Source of the DNA: Ryuthela nishihirai
Lineage: Eukaryota > Arthropoda > Arachnida > Araneae > Heptathelidae
Direction of reading: 5' to 3'
Assembly (NCBI GenBank): GCA_038380435.1
Contig: JAWZYU010000030.1
Coordinates: 61,701,817-61,765,816, forward strand
DNA: 64,000 nucleotides
In this document: positions 24,377-34,994 of the stretch, one piece after another
Layout of the letters: each line of letters starts with the position of its first letter
How positions within the stretch are numbered: position 1 is the first letter of the stretch
Program-made: the position numbers and the translations under genes
Notes under the pieces: model-generated
Databases searched by the model: none
What the model was told of the DNA's origin: nothing
Seen by the model: the letters and a program-made list of their open reading frames with translations, nothing else

Positions 24377-24490
24377 CAGTGGCATACCCAAGGGAGGATT
24401 TTTGGGGCTGTAATACCCCTGAGGGCTTGAATAATGATGCTTTCGAAGGAAGCCCCTGAAAATCATTGGTAATTTCTGGGTATGTCACTG
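24377..24490. mobile_element. Short hAT-type MITE
   Basis: CAGTGGCATACCCA at the left end and TGGGTATGTCACTG at the right form a 14-bp inverted repeat of the known CAGTGGCGTA hAT type. 114 bp only. The flanks (GTCTAAAT / TTTAAGTT) give at best a weak 8-bp duplication. Confidence 0.75.
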
Positions 24491-24507
24491 TTTAAGTTTA
24501 GACATGG

Positions 24508-24990
24508 AGAAGGGATTGTCTCAGTCATTATGTGCTAGGCTTGTACCTTGTTGTTCCCCAAATTCTTTTTAATCCACACTGCACCTGTTTTCAGATTTTT
24601 TTTCTGCTAACCCTCATTCTGCCCTTGGCAAAAAAGGGGACAATGGTGAATACCCAAAAATAATCAAAGGCTTGAGTGGTGCTTTATTTTTAATTACTAA
24701 AGTCTTACTGAAAAATTAAAATTCTAATAAAAAATTTCATTTTTAAAAATATTTTCACAATTACAAGAAAAATTCAAAATTTTTATTATGACTGAACCCG
24801 AACTCTTCTGGCAAAATATATTCCCATTCATTTGTAAGGGATGAATTGTAATTTTTGTTATAAAATGATGCTCTCCATAGTATGGAATGTTAAGCCATGG
24901 TCCTTGTATAGGAAAATCATATCCTATGCATGCTAAGGATGCACTGGATGACAGTGATAAGAGGCTTTCATATTATATATCCCTCCCCCT
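24508..24990 (+). repeat. Decayed SINE A copy
   Basis: Head TGTCTCAGTCATTATGTGCTAGGCTTGTA matches the SINE A tRNA-like head in outline only. The body ATGTTAAGCCATGGTCC, ATATCCTATGCATGCTAAGG and CACTGGATGACAGTGATAAG follows the order of intact copies. Divergence is high. Confidence 0.6.
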
Positions 24991-25020
24991 CCCCAATGCA
25001 TAGCTTTTTGGGGTCTTTAA

Positions 25021-25962
25021 CCCTTCCAGTGCCCAGGATAATATATCCATTTTTAGTACTACAACAACAACAACAAAAAAAAAGATTTTTTTAAATTAAA
25101 ATTTCTCATTTGAATTTTTTTTACGGATATCTTATAAAAAATATATAATTTAGGCTTGATAAATAATATTTTTTTTTCACTTGATGCAAAGATAATTTGT
25201 TAAAGCAATCTGATTGCCATTTCTTAGAAGCGATATAAGGTATTGCCAATTTGTTTGTTAATATTACTCTCTGCTGAAGCAAACCCTTAATTTAAGCTCA
25301 GAAGTTTGATTTGAACTATTATCAACAAATTTTTCCTTAAAGTTTCTAAAATCTCCTGATAATTAACAAAAAACTGCTATTTTTAAAAATAGATTTTGGA
25401 AGTAATTATGGAATATGTACCTATTTTTTCAGTTATACCACTGTAAAAAGTGCTATTAAAATTAGTATGTTACTATAAACGTTAAAATTTTTTTACTTCA
25501 ATAAAAATCAGAATTAAATTCTCTATAATTTGGTATATAACATTACCTATTTCTGTTGATTAGTTATTTATTAAAAATAGTCTAAATTTGACTTGTTTAT
25601 TGGAATCTGCAACAATCCTGGACTTTTCTTAAAGTATGGTATGGAGAAAAAAATTACAAAATGGAAAAAAAAAATTTACTCTAAACAAGAAAAAAAATTT
25701 TTTTTTTTGTTATTCAGAAATAAATAGTCTTTTTATTCATATACATGATAATAATTTTTTTTACTACATGACTCTAAAAAAGTCATATTAAAACTAATTG
25801 CTTTTTTGTTAAATATTTTATTTTCAGAAAATCCAGAATTAAATGCTGATTAATTTTGGATATAACATGCCATAATTCCTTTCATTAGAACATTTTTTGC
25901 CATATAACTAAAGTTATATTTGGCCTCTGGATGTAAACCAGTTTTTCAGGCTGGACACTGGA
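25021..25962 (+). mobile_element. TTAA-flanked (piggyBac-like) non-autonomous element, short form
   Basis: Starts after TTAA (25017-25020) with CCCTTCCAGTGCCCAGGA and ends with the inverted TCAGGCTGGACACTGGAATG. The right terminus has lost its TTAA. The interior shares long stretches with the elements at 42.98-45.1 kb (inverted) and 52.3-54.58 kb: for example ATTATCAACAAATTTTTCC and CATAATTCCTTTCATTAG. It lacks their central 1.2 kb, so it is probably an internal-deletion form. No coding capacity. Confidence 0.7.
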
Positions 25963-26179
25963 ATGATGAAGGCTCAGAGCTACGGAGGGGAAGCTCTGAG
26001 CCCTTGAAATGGTAGACCATTAGCATTGTATGTCCTTGTTTTAAACCCTAAGTGCAATTTTTTAGTTTCCATCTTTACTATCCAAGTCTCTTATACTTTC
26101 ACATCTGTTATGTGATTACTTTTGTTCAGTGCTTTCATTTGGTTTTTGGTATTTAACTGGTTATTTAATAACATTTGAA

Positions 26180-26896
26180 GGGGCGGGTGTGACTCAGTCG
26201 GTAGTGCGCCAGGCGCAAAATACAGTGGACCCCCGATATCGCATGTCGGGAGGGAAACAACACCCGCGTTATAAGGTGAACCGCGTTATACCGAGCGGCG
26301 CGGTGGCGACACAATAAATTTCACACTGTAAGCTTTTCTTTTACTCATCATGCATACAATAATTAAACACTATTCAAAATACATGCAGGAACTCAATACA
26401 TACACAATTACTCAATACGCAGTAACAATAAAATGCGATACTCACTAACGCCGCACGGACCTGTATAAACATGTTTGAACTTATCGCGAACATCGCCCGC
26501 GCTATAACCGTGTGCGCAGTATAGCGAGCAGCGCTATAACGAAGGTCCACTGTATGTAGTTCCCAGGTTTGAGTCCCAGCTGAATCAGCATTGAAATTTA
26601 TCTCCACAAAGTTCCCTGCCCTGCCCATGGTCAGTAGGGGACACCGATGGGCTTGGAAAGGCCACTGTCCATCAGATGGGAAGTTAAGCCGTGCCCCGTG
26701 TACAGGAGAGCCATACCCTGTACACATTAAAGAACACGCTGGATGGCCTTGATGGGAGGCTACCATCTGTCTCCCAACAGCTGTTCCAGTGGGTCCCCTC
26801 CCCCAACCTTCTCTGAGCCTTTTGGGTCCTTGTTACCTGGCCATTTAGCCCATGGTGTGCAAAAAAAAGTGCCGCTAAGAGGTAAAACAACCCAAC
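26180..26896 (+). repeat. SINE A copy, interrupted by a Tigger-type MITE, 14-bp target duplication
   Basis: tRNA-like head GACTCAGTCGGTAGTGCGCC then, after the MITE, TAGTTCCCAGGTTTGAGTCC. The body follows in full and ends in GTAAAACAACCCAACTA. TAATAACATTTGAA is repeated exactly at 26166-26179 and 26897-26910, so both ends of the SINE are defined. Without the MITE its length is about 385 bp. Confidence 0.92.
26223..26552. mobile_element. Tigger/pogo-type MITE nested in SINE A
   Basis: Ends CAGTGGACC and GGTCCACTG with TA on both sides (26221-26222, 26553-26554). Subterminal ATATCGC / GCGCTATAACG and GTTATACCGAGC repeats are typical of Tigger-derived MITEs. Removing it plus one TA restores the SINE head. 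GC-rich relative to its surroundings, hence a recent arrival. Confidence 0.92.
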
Positions 26897-27244
26897 TAAT
26901 AACATTTGAATTTCTTTTTTTTTTCTATTTTTACTTCCAGCTTAGCTCTTTATACCCTTGCTATGAGTGTATTGATATGTATGTAACTACTGATGATTCT
27001 TGAAAGTGAACGTGTTAAAATATCAATTTTAATACTAGAATTGCTAGTAGTATTAAGAGAAACAATAACATTGTACCACCAATCAAGATATGATATAGTT
27101 AATGCATAATCGTATGTGTGCATTACAGTGTTTTTAATTAACAATAATTTTTCACGCTCTAAATTATTACGTGATTAAAATTTAAGGTAAGTAAAAATTA
27201 ACCCCTTGAGTGTCAGTTTTTCAGCAAAATTTAAATTTTAGCTG

Positions 27245-27560
27245 TTAAGATTTATCTCCACTAACTCCCCCCTCCCAATTTCCCTCTGAGAAAGAGGACA
27301 CTGATGTGCTTGGAAAGACCATCAAATAGGATGTTAAGCATTGGTTCTGTGCAGGAGAGCTGTACCTTGTGCATGTTAAAGAATGCCCTGGATGGCCATG
27401 ATGGAAGGCTATCATTTGTCTCCTAATAGGTGTCCAGTAGATCTCCTTCTCCCAACTTTACTGACATTTTTTCAACTTTATCTGAGCCCTTATGGTTCTT
27501 GTGGCCTGGCTATTTAGCCCATTATGTGCAAAAAAAGTGCCACTTAGAGTAACAACTCAA
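27245..27560 (+). repeat. SINE A, head missing, decayed
   Basis: From GATTTATCTCCACTAAC to AAAAAGTGCCACTTAG in the same order as intact SINE A. The tRNA-like head is replaced by TTAACCCCTTGAGTGTCAG, which itself looks like a TTAA-family terminus. Confidence 0.75.
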
Positions 27561-27754
27561 AGAACCTAATATTCTTTTCAGCAATGATCACTTTTTCAGT
27601 AGTAAGATTTCCTGTTTCCATGCAAAGGGAAATAAATATGCAGATGCTGAGGGTTGCTCTCAGTATGAAAGTTTTAAATAATAGAATTAGTAACATAATT
27701 TTAAAATATTTTTTTGTTAATGGTGCTCAACAATGTAACAGTATTTGAAAAACA

Positions 27755-28050
27755 CAATTAAAAAGACTTTCTTGCCCAGAAAGTAATTAAAATAACTGGA
27801 CATTCTGTCATTGAGCAATAAATCATTTTTATTGTTGAACAAATAAAATTTTACCTTCAAACTATTTGCTTATTAAAAATATATGCATAGTATCTCTTCA
27901 TTGAAAGAACACTGTCCTTGTTCTGAAAAGCTTCTGAGTTTGCTCCTGAAAACTTTTTAATATTCAAATAGTCTGAAGGATAAGCTTCAAAATTTTATTG
28001 CTCAATAACAGAGAACTTTTAGTGTTTTAAATAATATTTTTTATAAACAA
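27755..28050. mobile_element. Penelope-like element relic: inverted terminal repeats only
   Basis: Two copies of the same terminal sequence face each other. 27761-27880 (GCCCAGAAAGTAATTAAAAT, CTGTCATTGAGCAATAAA, ACCTTCAAACTATTTG) is the inverse of 27890-28050 (CACTGTCCTTGTTCTGAAAA, ATTGCTCAATAACAGAGAAC). Both match the element at 34.4-35.1 kb that carries a GIY-YIG-like coding remnant. It lies immediately before RFX exon 2. Confidence 0.6.
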
Positions 28051-28171
28051 ATCTTTTTGCAGAAAAATCTTATTATAAAATTTTAGAAGTAAAAGAAATT
28101 ACTGTACTTAATATAACCTTGCTAGGTGCTTTTTTAGCTCATACATTAAAAACATCTTTTCTTTGTTACAG

Positions 28172-28205
28172 TGAGGATTCAAAGAAAAAGATTTCAACAA
28201 TATTG
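28172..28205 (+). CDS. RFX7: RFX7-type exon 2 (34-bp microexon)
   Basis: Flanked by a TTACAG acceptor and a GTAAGG donor. Joined to exon 1 in phase 2 it reads SEDSKKKISTIL and ends in phase 0, which puts exon 3 in frame. Together the three exons give the helical stretch that precedes the YLYLQLP motif in vertebrate RFX7 (there K-V-D-x-I-L-Q-E-V). At 34 bases it is too short for ORF-based gene finding, and the 5.46-kb intron before it is packed with transposon relics, including Penelope-like repeats ending about 120 bases upstream. Confidence 0.88.
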
Positions 28206-28750
28206 GTAAGGTTTTGTTAGTACTAAGATGTGCTAATGGACTATTAAATAAAATTCATGTGGTTTGTTCATTCATATATTTTTTTATAATTGTTTTAACT
28301 GTAATAATGTTAATCATTAATTTTGTTGAACAGTTAAAATAAATGGGCCTCCTGTGAATCAGTTTTTTTTTCCTTTTGGTCGTGAGAGAGAATTATGTTC
28401 ATGATGTTAGTCTCATTTTTCTATAGATTCTCTTTTTTGCACTAGTTATGTGGATGATTTTTACATCCTTGCATTCAAATAGTTATGTGATTATGGAACC
28501 TGTATTGTGTAGAAAGGAATGAAACTTTTCCTTCCATTTTATAAGTCCATGCTTTCGTTATATCTGATTCCTATTTTAGCCCTAATAAGATTTTACGTTT
28601 TTATATGTTTGAATATATTTTCCATTTAAAAAAATTCTAAATTCTTGTAACAGTAATTTTTGAAGTTACAAATTAATAAATGAATAATATTTAAGGTAAC
28701 TGAAAATTAACTCCTTGAATGCGAGTTTTCTAGCAAATACCTAATATTCT

Positions 28751-28805
28751 TGGGGTGGAGATTGGCTCAGTTGGTAGATTTCCAGGCTTTCAAACTCAGC
28801 CCAAT
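28751..28805 (+). repeat. SINE A head fragment, degenerate
   Basis: GGGGTGGAGATTGGCTCAGT then TGGTAGATTTCCAGGC resembles the tRNA-like head of SINE A with changes. Nothing of the body is recognisable after it. Confidence 0.4.
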
Positions 28806-29164
28806 TTAAAAAGTGTAAGAGTTGGTAAGGGGTGCATATAGTACTGAGTTTAAAAGTTTGTAGTGCTTTTGGAATTTCTCTTAATATTTGCCTTTTTTTT
28901 TGCTTGTCATCGAATAGATAGGTACATTAATTTTTATTTAAATGTGCCTTTTTAGATTTTGTGCCATGGACAATTGCCTAAATTGCTTTGAGTTAATCCA
29001 TACAAGGATACAACTCTTATTCTTCCATTTGAGGCAAGCTTCTCAATCTCACCTTTGATCAAAAACTGCTTCCCCACTTTCTTTGCAATGTAATTTGGAC
29101 TGTGACAGTATCTAACATATTGCTTCTACTGATATCCATAGGTACTGACTGATGCTAAGACTGT

Positions 29165-30240
29165 ACTTGGCTATATCTTTAGAATGGCAGAGGCTCTTTA
29201 CATATATTTTTACCTATCTTCCTATTGCTTTTCGCTTTGATATTTGTTGGTTTTGTGGATATGTCAAAATAGTTGTTCCACCATATCTTTAGAATGCAAT
29301 GGAGAAACTTAATGATTTATGTGTCAGATGAAAGCTTGTGATGTGGGGAATGTCATAAACTATAAAAAAAATAGACCCCCATGCTTTCTTCCTCAAAACT
29401 TAATGATTTATGTGTCAGATGAAAGCTTGTGATGTGGGGAATGTCATAAACTATAAAAAAAATAGACCCCCATGCTTTCTTCCTCTCTAAAAAAGAGGAA
29501 ATATGAAAACTATGGTTTTGCTATATCTCCAGAATGTGAATTCCGAAAGTAACAAGCTGTATGTCAAATGAAAGCTTTACGTGAGGGGAGTGTCATAAGC
29601 TATAAAAAATTTGACCCCCCCCCCCCCCCCCCGTTTTCTTCACTAAAAAAGGGAGAAATATGAAAACGATTGTTTCCTTCTATCTCACGAATGCGAATGC
29701 AACAAGCTATGCATCAAATGAGAGCTTGTGGTGCAGAGAGTGTCATAAGCTGTAAAGAAATTGATCCCCATGTTTTATCCCCACCCTAAAAAAGAAATAT
29801 GAAAAAATATTCTTCTATATCTCCAGAATGCCAAAAGTAACCAGCTATACATCACACAAAAGCTTATGACACGTGGAGTGTCATAAGCTATAAAAAATTG
29901 ATCCCCCATGCTTTTTTCTCCCTCTAGAAAAGGAGAAATACGAAAACTATTGTTTCTCTCTATCTGCAGAACATGGGTACCGAAAGTAACAAGCTATGCA
30001 TTAAATGAAAGCTTCTGATGTGGGAAGTGCCATAGTCCCCACATGTTTTCTTTCCAACTAAAAAATGGGAAATGTGAAAGTTGTTCTACTATGTCTTCCA
30101 AACGTATGAGAGCCTACAGTTACGAGTTAGGTTCAGATGAAAACTTATATGTAATGACCGTTGTAAACTATTTTGAATTTTGCTCCCACTATTGTCTCCC
30201 CCTCTGATAAAAGGGGAGAATTTTTTGCAGGGTTACACTT
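29165..30240. repeat. Minisatellite, seven to eight units of about 110-165 bp, in RFX intron 2
   Basis: Each unit has TATATCTCCAGAATG, then AACAAGCTATGYATCAAATG, AAAGCTTGTGATGTGGGGAG, TGTCATAAGCTATAAAAAAT, GACCCCCATGCTTTCTTC and a CTAAAAAAGGGAGAAATATG tract. Starts near 29282, 29521, 29681, 29815, 29960, 30090 plus a weaker one near 29170. A 90-bp block is duplicated exactly (29305-29394 and 29396-29485), a recent event. Confidence 0.85.
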
Positions 30241-30402
30241 TAACAAATCAATATCTCAAATTAAAGCCTGCGATGTCTCCAATATTATGGGCTACCTCAA
30301 ATATGATTCCAAAAGGTAGGAAAAATTTGGTTAATGTTTAATAGTCATATATCAATGAAATGAAACTTTTTGAAGGTTATTCTAAAAAAATTCAGAAAAA
30401 AC

Positions 30403-30637
30403 ATATCTTCCTATATGGGGTCCTAAAAAGTAGTAAATAAGCCTAGAGCATATTGATGGTGCAATCAGTTACTGGTTCATATTCACTTCAAAGGAAGGTA
30501 GGGCACCGATTTACTTACACAACAAGATTGCCAGCATCCTATATTCCTTTGAATTGAATACAACTCGGTGGCTGATTTCACCTTCAATATGCCTTAGGTT
30601 TATTTTCTACTTTTTAGGGCCCATACAGGAAGGTAGG
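30403..30637. repeat. Foldback (long inverted repeat) element
   Basis: 30403-30494 and 30545-30637 are inverted copies: ATCTTCCTATATGGGGTCCT / GGGCCCATACAGGAAGGTAG at the outside, CCTAAAAAGTAGTAAATAAG / TTTATTTTCTACTTTTTAGG inside, and AATTCACTTCAAAGG / CCTTTGAATTGAAT at the centre. The spacer is about 50 bases. No flanking duplication is evident. Confidence 0.75.
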
Positions 30638-31600
30638 TATTTTTAAAAATTTTTAATTTATTTATTAAATTTGCACATAATGAGTAATATCTGTTGTTTT
30701 ACACTATTAGATTTTTATCAATTAGGATGTAAAACATTTTGATTACTTTATGGATTTGTAAAAGTGTATTTTTTAGGGATATCTGTTTCTTTAAGAAACT
30801 GGCCGTTTCATTTTGCATTTATTATCAACAGTACAAGTGCATGCAAACTTTCAAAATTTTTGAGATCTTACCCTTAGTTTTCTGAGTGTAAACCAACGTA
30901 TTCTTCCTGTCTTAAATACCTGCTGTCTTACACTATTAGATAGTTATTGTGCAGTTAACCAGAGTGGACTATTACTCTAAAATATAGATTTCCACTTGGG
31001 ATTCTGTTTTAAGAGCTCTAAATACAATCATCTATCATCTCTATTTAGGAATATTTTACAAGCACATCATCAGTCTAGAATTTTTATGGTGAAGTCAATG
31101 AGCAGCCAATCTTTTTGTCTAAGCAGTTGCTTCTACAACATTATACAAGTTACAGTCTTTGTTAAGACCATCCATTGTGATTTCATTTTTTTTTATTATT
31201 GGAAATGATGTTACATCATTGCCACATTGCTATTAGTCTTGATTGGAGTACCCAAGATTTTTTTTTAATGAGAACAATCTATTGCTAGTATACCCCAAAC
31301 AATAATGCTGCAGCACCTTCCATGGTGACTCACTGTTTCCTCATTCAGCTCTTATTCTCTGTTGAATAGAGAATGTTTTTGCATCTAAACGTGTTATTAG
31401 CAGTACTTTACCTGTAATTGTGCGACATTCAGACTTCCTGCCCATCTTATATTTCAATTCAAAGTCTGATATCAGGAGATTTGTCCATGATGTGCTGTAC
31501 ACTACTGTAAAAGACTAAACTGCTACACAGTGCAGTACATTTACATTCATTAAAGGCATGCTATTTTCTACACCTCTGACTACTATCACTAATTGTGGAG

Positions 31601-31975
31601 GAGGGATGGCTCAGTTTGTAGCACATCAGGTGCATAATCTATTGTTCCCAGGTTTGAGTCCCAACTCTGCCTGCATGATATTTCTCTACCAATTCTCTCT
31701 CAAATCCCAATGAGAAAAGGAATACTAATGAGCTTGTAAAGGCCACTATCCATTGGATGGAACATTAAGCCAAGCCCCGTGTATGCAGTAGGCCATATCC
31801 TATGCACATTGAAAACATACTGGATGATCATGTTAGGAAGCTTTCATTTGTCTCCTAACAGATATTGGATTCTCTTCTCTAACCTTTTCTGAGACTTTAG
31901 TGGTCATTGTGACTTGGCTATTTTCCCACAATGTGCAAAAGAATGCTGGTCAGAACTAAAACAACCTAACTCAAT
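31601..31975 (+). repeat. SINE A copy, nearly full length
   Basis: Head GATGGCTCAGTTTGTAGCAC, CATAATCTATTGTTCCCAGG and TTTGAGTCCCAACTC. The body through ACTAAAACAACCTAACTC is complete but diverged. Again CATAAT occupies the anticodon position, which supports descent from tRNA-Met. Confidence 0.88.
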
Positions 31976-32132
31976 AAGTGTGTCTTCATTGATGTAAGCT
32001 TACACCAACATGCTTTGCTTGGCATAAAAAATTACTTTTTATCAAATAATTCCTGTTTCAAAATTTTTAAAGTATAAGTACATGGGCATTTTGTACCATG
32101 AGTAATTCATTTTACTCTTTTTTTCTTTGAAG

Positions 32133-32224
32133 AATGAAATTAGACTCCTTTCTGATGTTGAAAAGCTTTTCTTGTATTTACAACTACCCACAGGATCACC
32201 ACTTGAAGCTGATCCACTGAAGCA
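32133..32224 (+). CDS. RFX7: RFX7-type exon 3 (YLYLQLP segment)
   Basis: Acceptor TTGAAG, donor GTAAGT. Reads NEIRLLSDVEKLFLYLQLPT and continues to DPLKQ. The block DVEKLFLYLQLPTG is nearly identical to the EKLYLYLQLPSG hallmark of RFX5/RFX7 proteins, which lies just N-terminal of the DNA-binding domain; in RFX5 the leucine-rich part of this region takes part in oligomerization. Ends in phase 2 and joins exon 4 as CA+A (Gln). Confidence 0.93.
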
Positions 32225-32984
32225 GTAAGTATATTACTTTGGATATTATCAACAGATTATACTTAGTACTTTTCTTATCTTTTAACATGAATGCATGAAA
32301 CAATACTCACTTTTTTGTGACTTTTCATTGTTTCATGAGCCAAAGTGATATTATGAATGTATATTACAGCCACCTATTTTTTGCCATACTTATCATACTT
32401 TTAAGTTGATGTAGATGGTTGAATGTGTGAAGGTCATGAATATTTTTTCATGAAGGTCATGAAGTTTGCATTTGCAACAATAAGTTGCCCCCTTACTATC
32501 AAGGGAGTGGGAAATGCAATCGTTTTAAGAGATAGTTGGATAATTCTTTTTAGTCAGATTAGTACTATTGAAATACCATTTGCATTTTTCATATAATTAG
32601 ATGGTTTTAATATGCATAATTAGAGGGCTCTAAATATGAAAAAGGCGAAAAACTTTAAATGAATATTGCAATTGATTTATTTATGACAAAAATTTGAAAT
32701 TTTTGTGGTAAAGTATCAAGAGTGTTCCTCTAACAGCAACAATCTGCCCCCTTCTTTCAGAGGGGTGTTAGGAAAACAACTTTTGAAATTTATGGTATAA
32801 GACAAATACTTTTTATGTTGTATATATACTAGTAAAATATTACTATTTTTCATTTTCCCAATCAGCCATTAGTTTTAAACTGAAGAGTGCAAAAGTAGGT
32901 AAATGAAAAACTTTATTCTCTTTGAAAATGAGATTCTCATATTTGCCAGTGGCAATGTGTGTTCTTCTAGTTGTGTGTTTTTCT

Positions 32985-33085
32985 GCTGAGGTTTCAGTTT
33001 TCTCATAAACATTCATGCATATTAAACTGACAAGTTGCTGTCAAACCTCTGTGACAAACAACTGCATGAAGATTAATTAATTTTA
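32985..33085 (+). repeat. SINE B body fragment
   Basis: TTTCTGCTGAGGTTTCAGT, ATATTAAACTGACAAG and CTCTGTGACAAACAACTGCA match the 3' two-thirds of SINE B. The tRNA-like head is absent. Confidence 0.65.
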
Positions 33086-33142
33086 TTCTTATATAATAAA
33101 AATATCTGTTTATTTCTGATGGGTAATTTCATAATTTATTTG

Positions 33143-33205
33143 TTTACAGTGATGGGTACTATGGGTTGGGTTGTTTTACCTCTGAGCGGCAGGTACTCTG
33201 GAAAG
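33143..33205 (-). repeat. SINE A tail fragment (antisense)
   Basis: GGTTGGGTTGTTTTACCTCT followed by GAGCGGCA is the reverse complement of the SINE A 3' end. No more of the element is present. Confidence 0.6.
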
Positions 33206-33612
33206 AATAAAATTGATATAGCAACATTGCATGGATTACAATTTACAGACTCTATTCTAAGTACATATTTTGCTAAAAAAATTTAATAAATGAAAAATGA
33301 AAGCTTTAAACAGTTACTAAAATATGAAATGATTATATTGGAATAATGAAATAATTGGAAAATTAATTAAAAATGTTATTTAAATTAAAATGGAAAAATA
33401 CAGTAAATTTACCATTATTAGAGATAAAAAAAGGTAAAAAAAATTCTTACCTCCCTTAACTTTAAAAATTCTAGTATTGTTCACAATTAAATGATTTTTA
33501 TTTTATATAGAATATGACTTATTCCTGTTAGTTACTTCATAATGATGTTCCAAAAGCTCTCTTTTTTAGACAATCCACAACTCATTACTGATTTTACATT
33601 TAAGTCACTGTT

Positions 33613-33878
33613 AAAGCATTTAATCACTATTAAGCTGTTTAAATACCAGGATGAAGATGGGTGTAGAGGGAAAAATTGTCTTGAGCTGGGTGGGATCTGA
33701 ACCCATAACCTCCTGATGACAGCATAACATCAGTAGTAGAAGAGAGATTGATCAGCAGCCAGTACCTCAATGGTTAGAGCACCTGACATGTCATCAGGAG
33801 ATCATGGATTTGGATCCTATTCTGCTCAAGACAGTTTTTCCCCTACACCCTAACAGCTTAATAGTGATTAAATGTTTA
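33613..33878 (+). mobile_element. Foldback element with inverted tRNA-like modules (family F1)
   Basis: Outer inverted repeats contain CATTTAATCACTATTAAGCT, GGTGTAG and AATTGTCTTGAGC. Right module is a full tRNA-like sequence: CCTCAATGGTTAGAGCACC (A-box), CCTGA-CATGTCA-TCAGG (5-bp anticodon stem, 7-base loop, TGT in the anticodon place) and GATTTGGATCC (B-box position). The left end has only the antisense 3' half (GGATCTGAACCCATAACCTC). Its arrangement mirrors the 8.93-9.26 kb copy. Confidence 0.7.
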
Positions 33879-34563
33879 GTAATTTTTTTTTTACCTGAAC
33901 ACTGTAAAAATGATGTGGCTATTGAGCTTTATTTCAGTTTTGCAAGTTTGACATGCAAAAAGTTTAAATAGATGTTTTCATTGCAAACAATAAGAGCAGA
34001 ACTGACTATATTATTCAGAACATCTTTGAAATGATCAGCCTAAGTTGATATGACAGGATCCTTCAATAACCTTGCCCATCTTTATCTTAGTCTCTGCTTT
34101 GACCCACACCATTATTCTCTATCTGATATGATTCTCTGTTGTTATGTTATATATAGGTAGTTTTTCTGTTGCATCAAGCCAAAGATGGTTATTAACTTTA
34201 AACTGATCTCTTAGATCAGTGGTGAACAGCCATTTATAATTAGAAGACCACTCAGGCAAAACAAAACTGAAAAGTCCATTTAATATGAGAAATTATGATT
34301 TTAATAGTCATATTACATTCTTTTACTAGTATAATAACCTTTACAAAATTTGATGGCAATGTGATCATGACAGAACTCATATGCCACTAAAGTAGGTAAA
34401 ATAATATTAAAAAGACCTTTTTGCCCAGAAAGTTATTAAAATAACTTAAAGTTCTCTGTTGCTGAGCAATAAAATTAGTAAGTTTACCTTTCAAACTATT
34501 ACATATTAAGAGTTTTTAGGATCAAACTGAGAAGCTTTTTGGAGCAAGGACAGCACTCCATCT

Positions 34564-34884
34564 TCAGTGAAATGACACTGTGGTGGCATTAGGACTGTTA
34601 AAGACTTGTTTCCATATGTCATGAAAAGTGATTCCAGTGTCTCGGTTGACTGCAATTATCATTATTTCAATAACCTTATGGATGATGGTTCTGTTGTAAG
34701 TGGATGCACATGTTAGGAGTGTAGTGTGCTCCCAGTCTATGATAGCAGTGTGTTTTATTGCCAGCTCTACAATGGCAGTTATTAGCTTGTTTTGGATGAC
34801 ATCTGTCTGATGCTCTGTGAACCTCTCCTGTAGAGAATGTATGGATTTTTTTTGCTCGATATAGTAAACTGAATTATCTAGCAA
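34564..34884 (-). pseudogene. GIY-YIG endonuclease C-terminal remnant of a Penelope-like element
   Basis: The frame reads SLQERFTEHQTDV, AIVELAIKHTAIIDWEHTTL, then NRTIIHKVIEIMIIAVNRDT and ITFHDIW. This corresponds to R(F/L)xEHxxDV, AxAEHAxxxxHxIDW, RxxxEAIxI and MNRDxGxxLSxxW in Penelope-like endonucleases. Substitutions at conserved positions (ELA for EHA, KV for EA) and lack of the GIY..YIG start show it is a relic. Confidence 0.65.
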
Positions 34885-34960
34885 ATGGAGGAAAAATCTA
34901 TTTGTGTCCTATTTTTTAAGGAGGCTGAATTTGTCTGTCCCTTTTTATAATTTTCTTCAG

Positions 34961-34994
34961 ATTTGAAGCTGGACTGAAAAGTCCAGCTTCAAAT
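34961..34994. repeat. Perfect 15-bp hairpin with 4-base loop
   Basis: ATTTGAAGCTGGACT, GAAA, AGTCCAGCTTCAAAT. It sits at the junction between the endonuclease part and the inverted terminal copy of the Penelope-like element, and so may mark the template-switch point. Confidence 0.8.
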
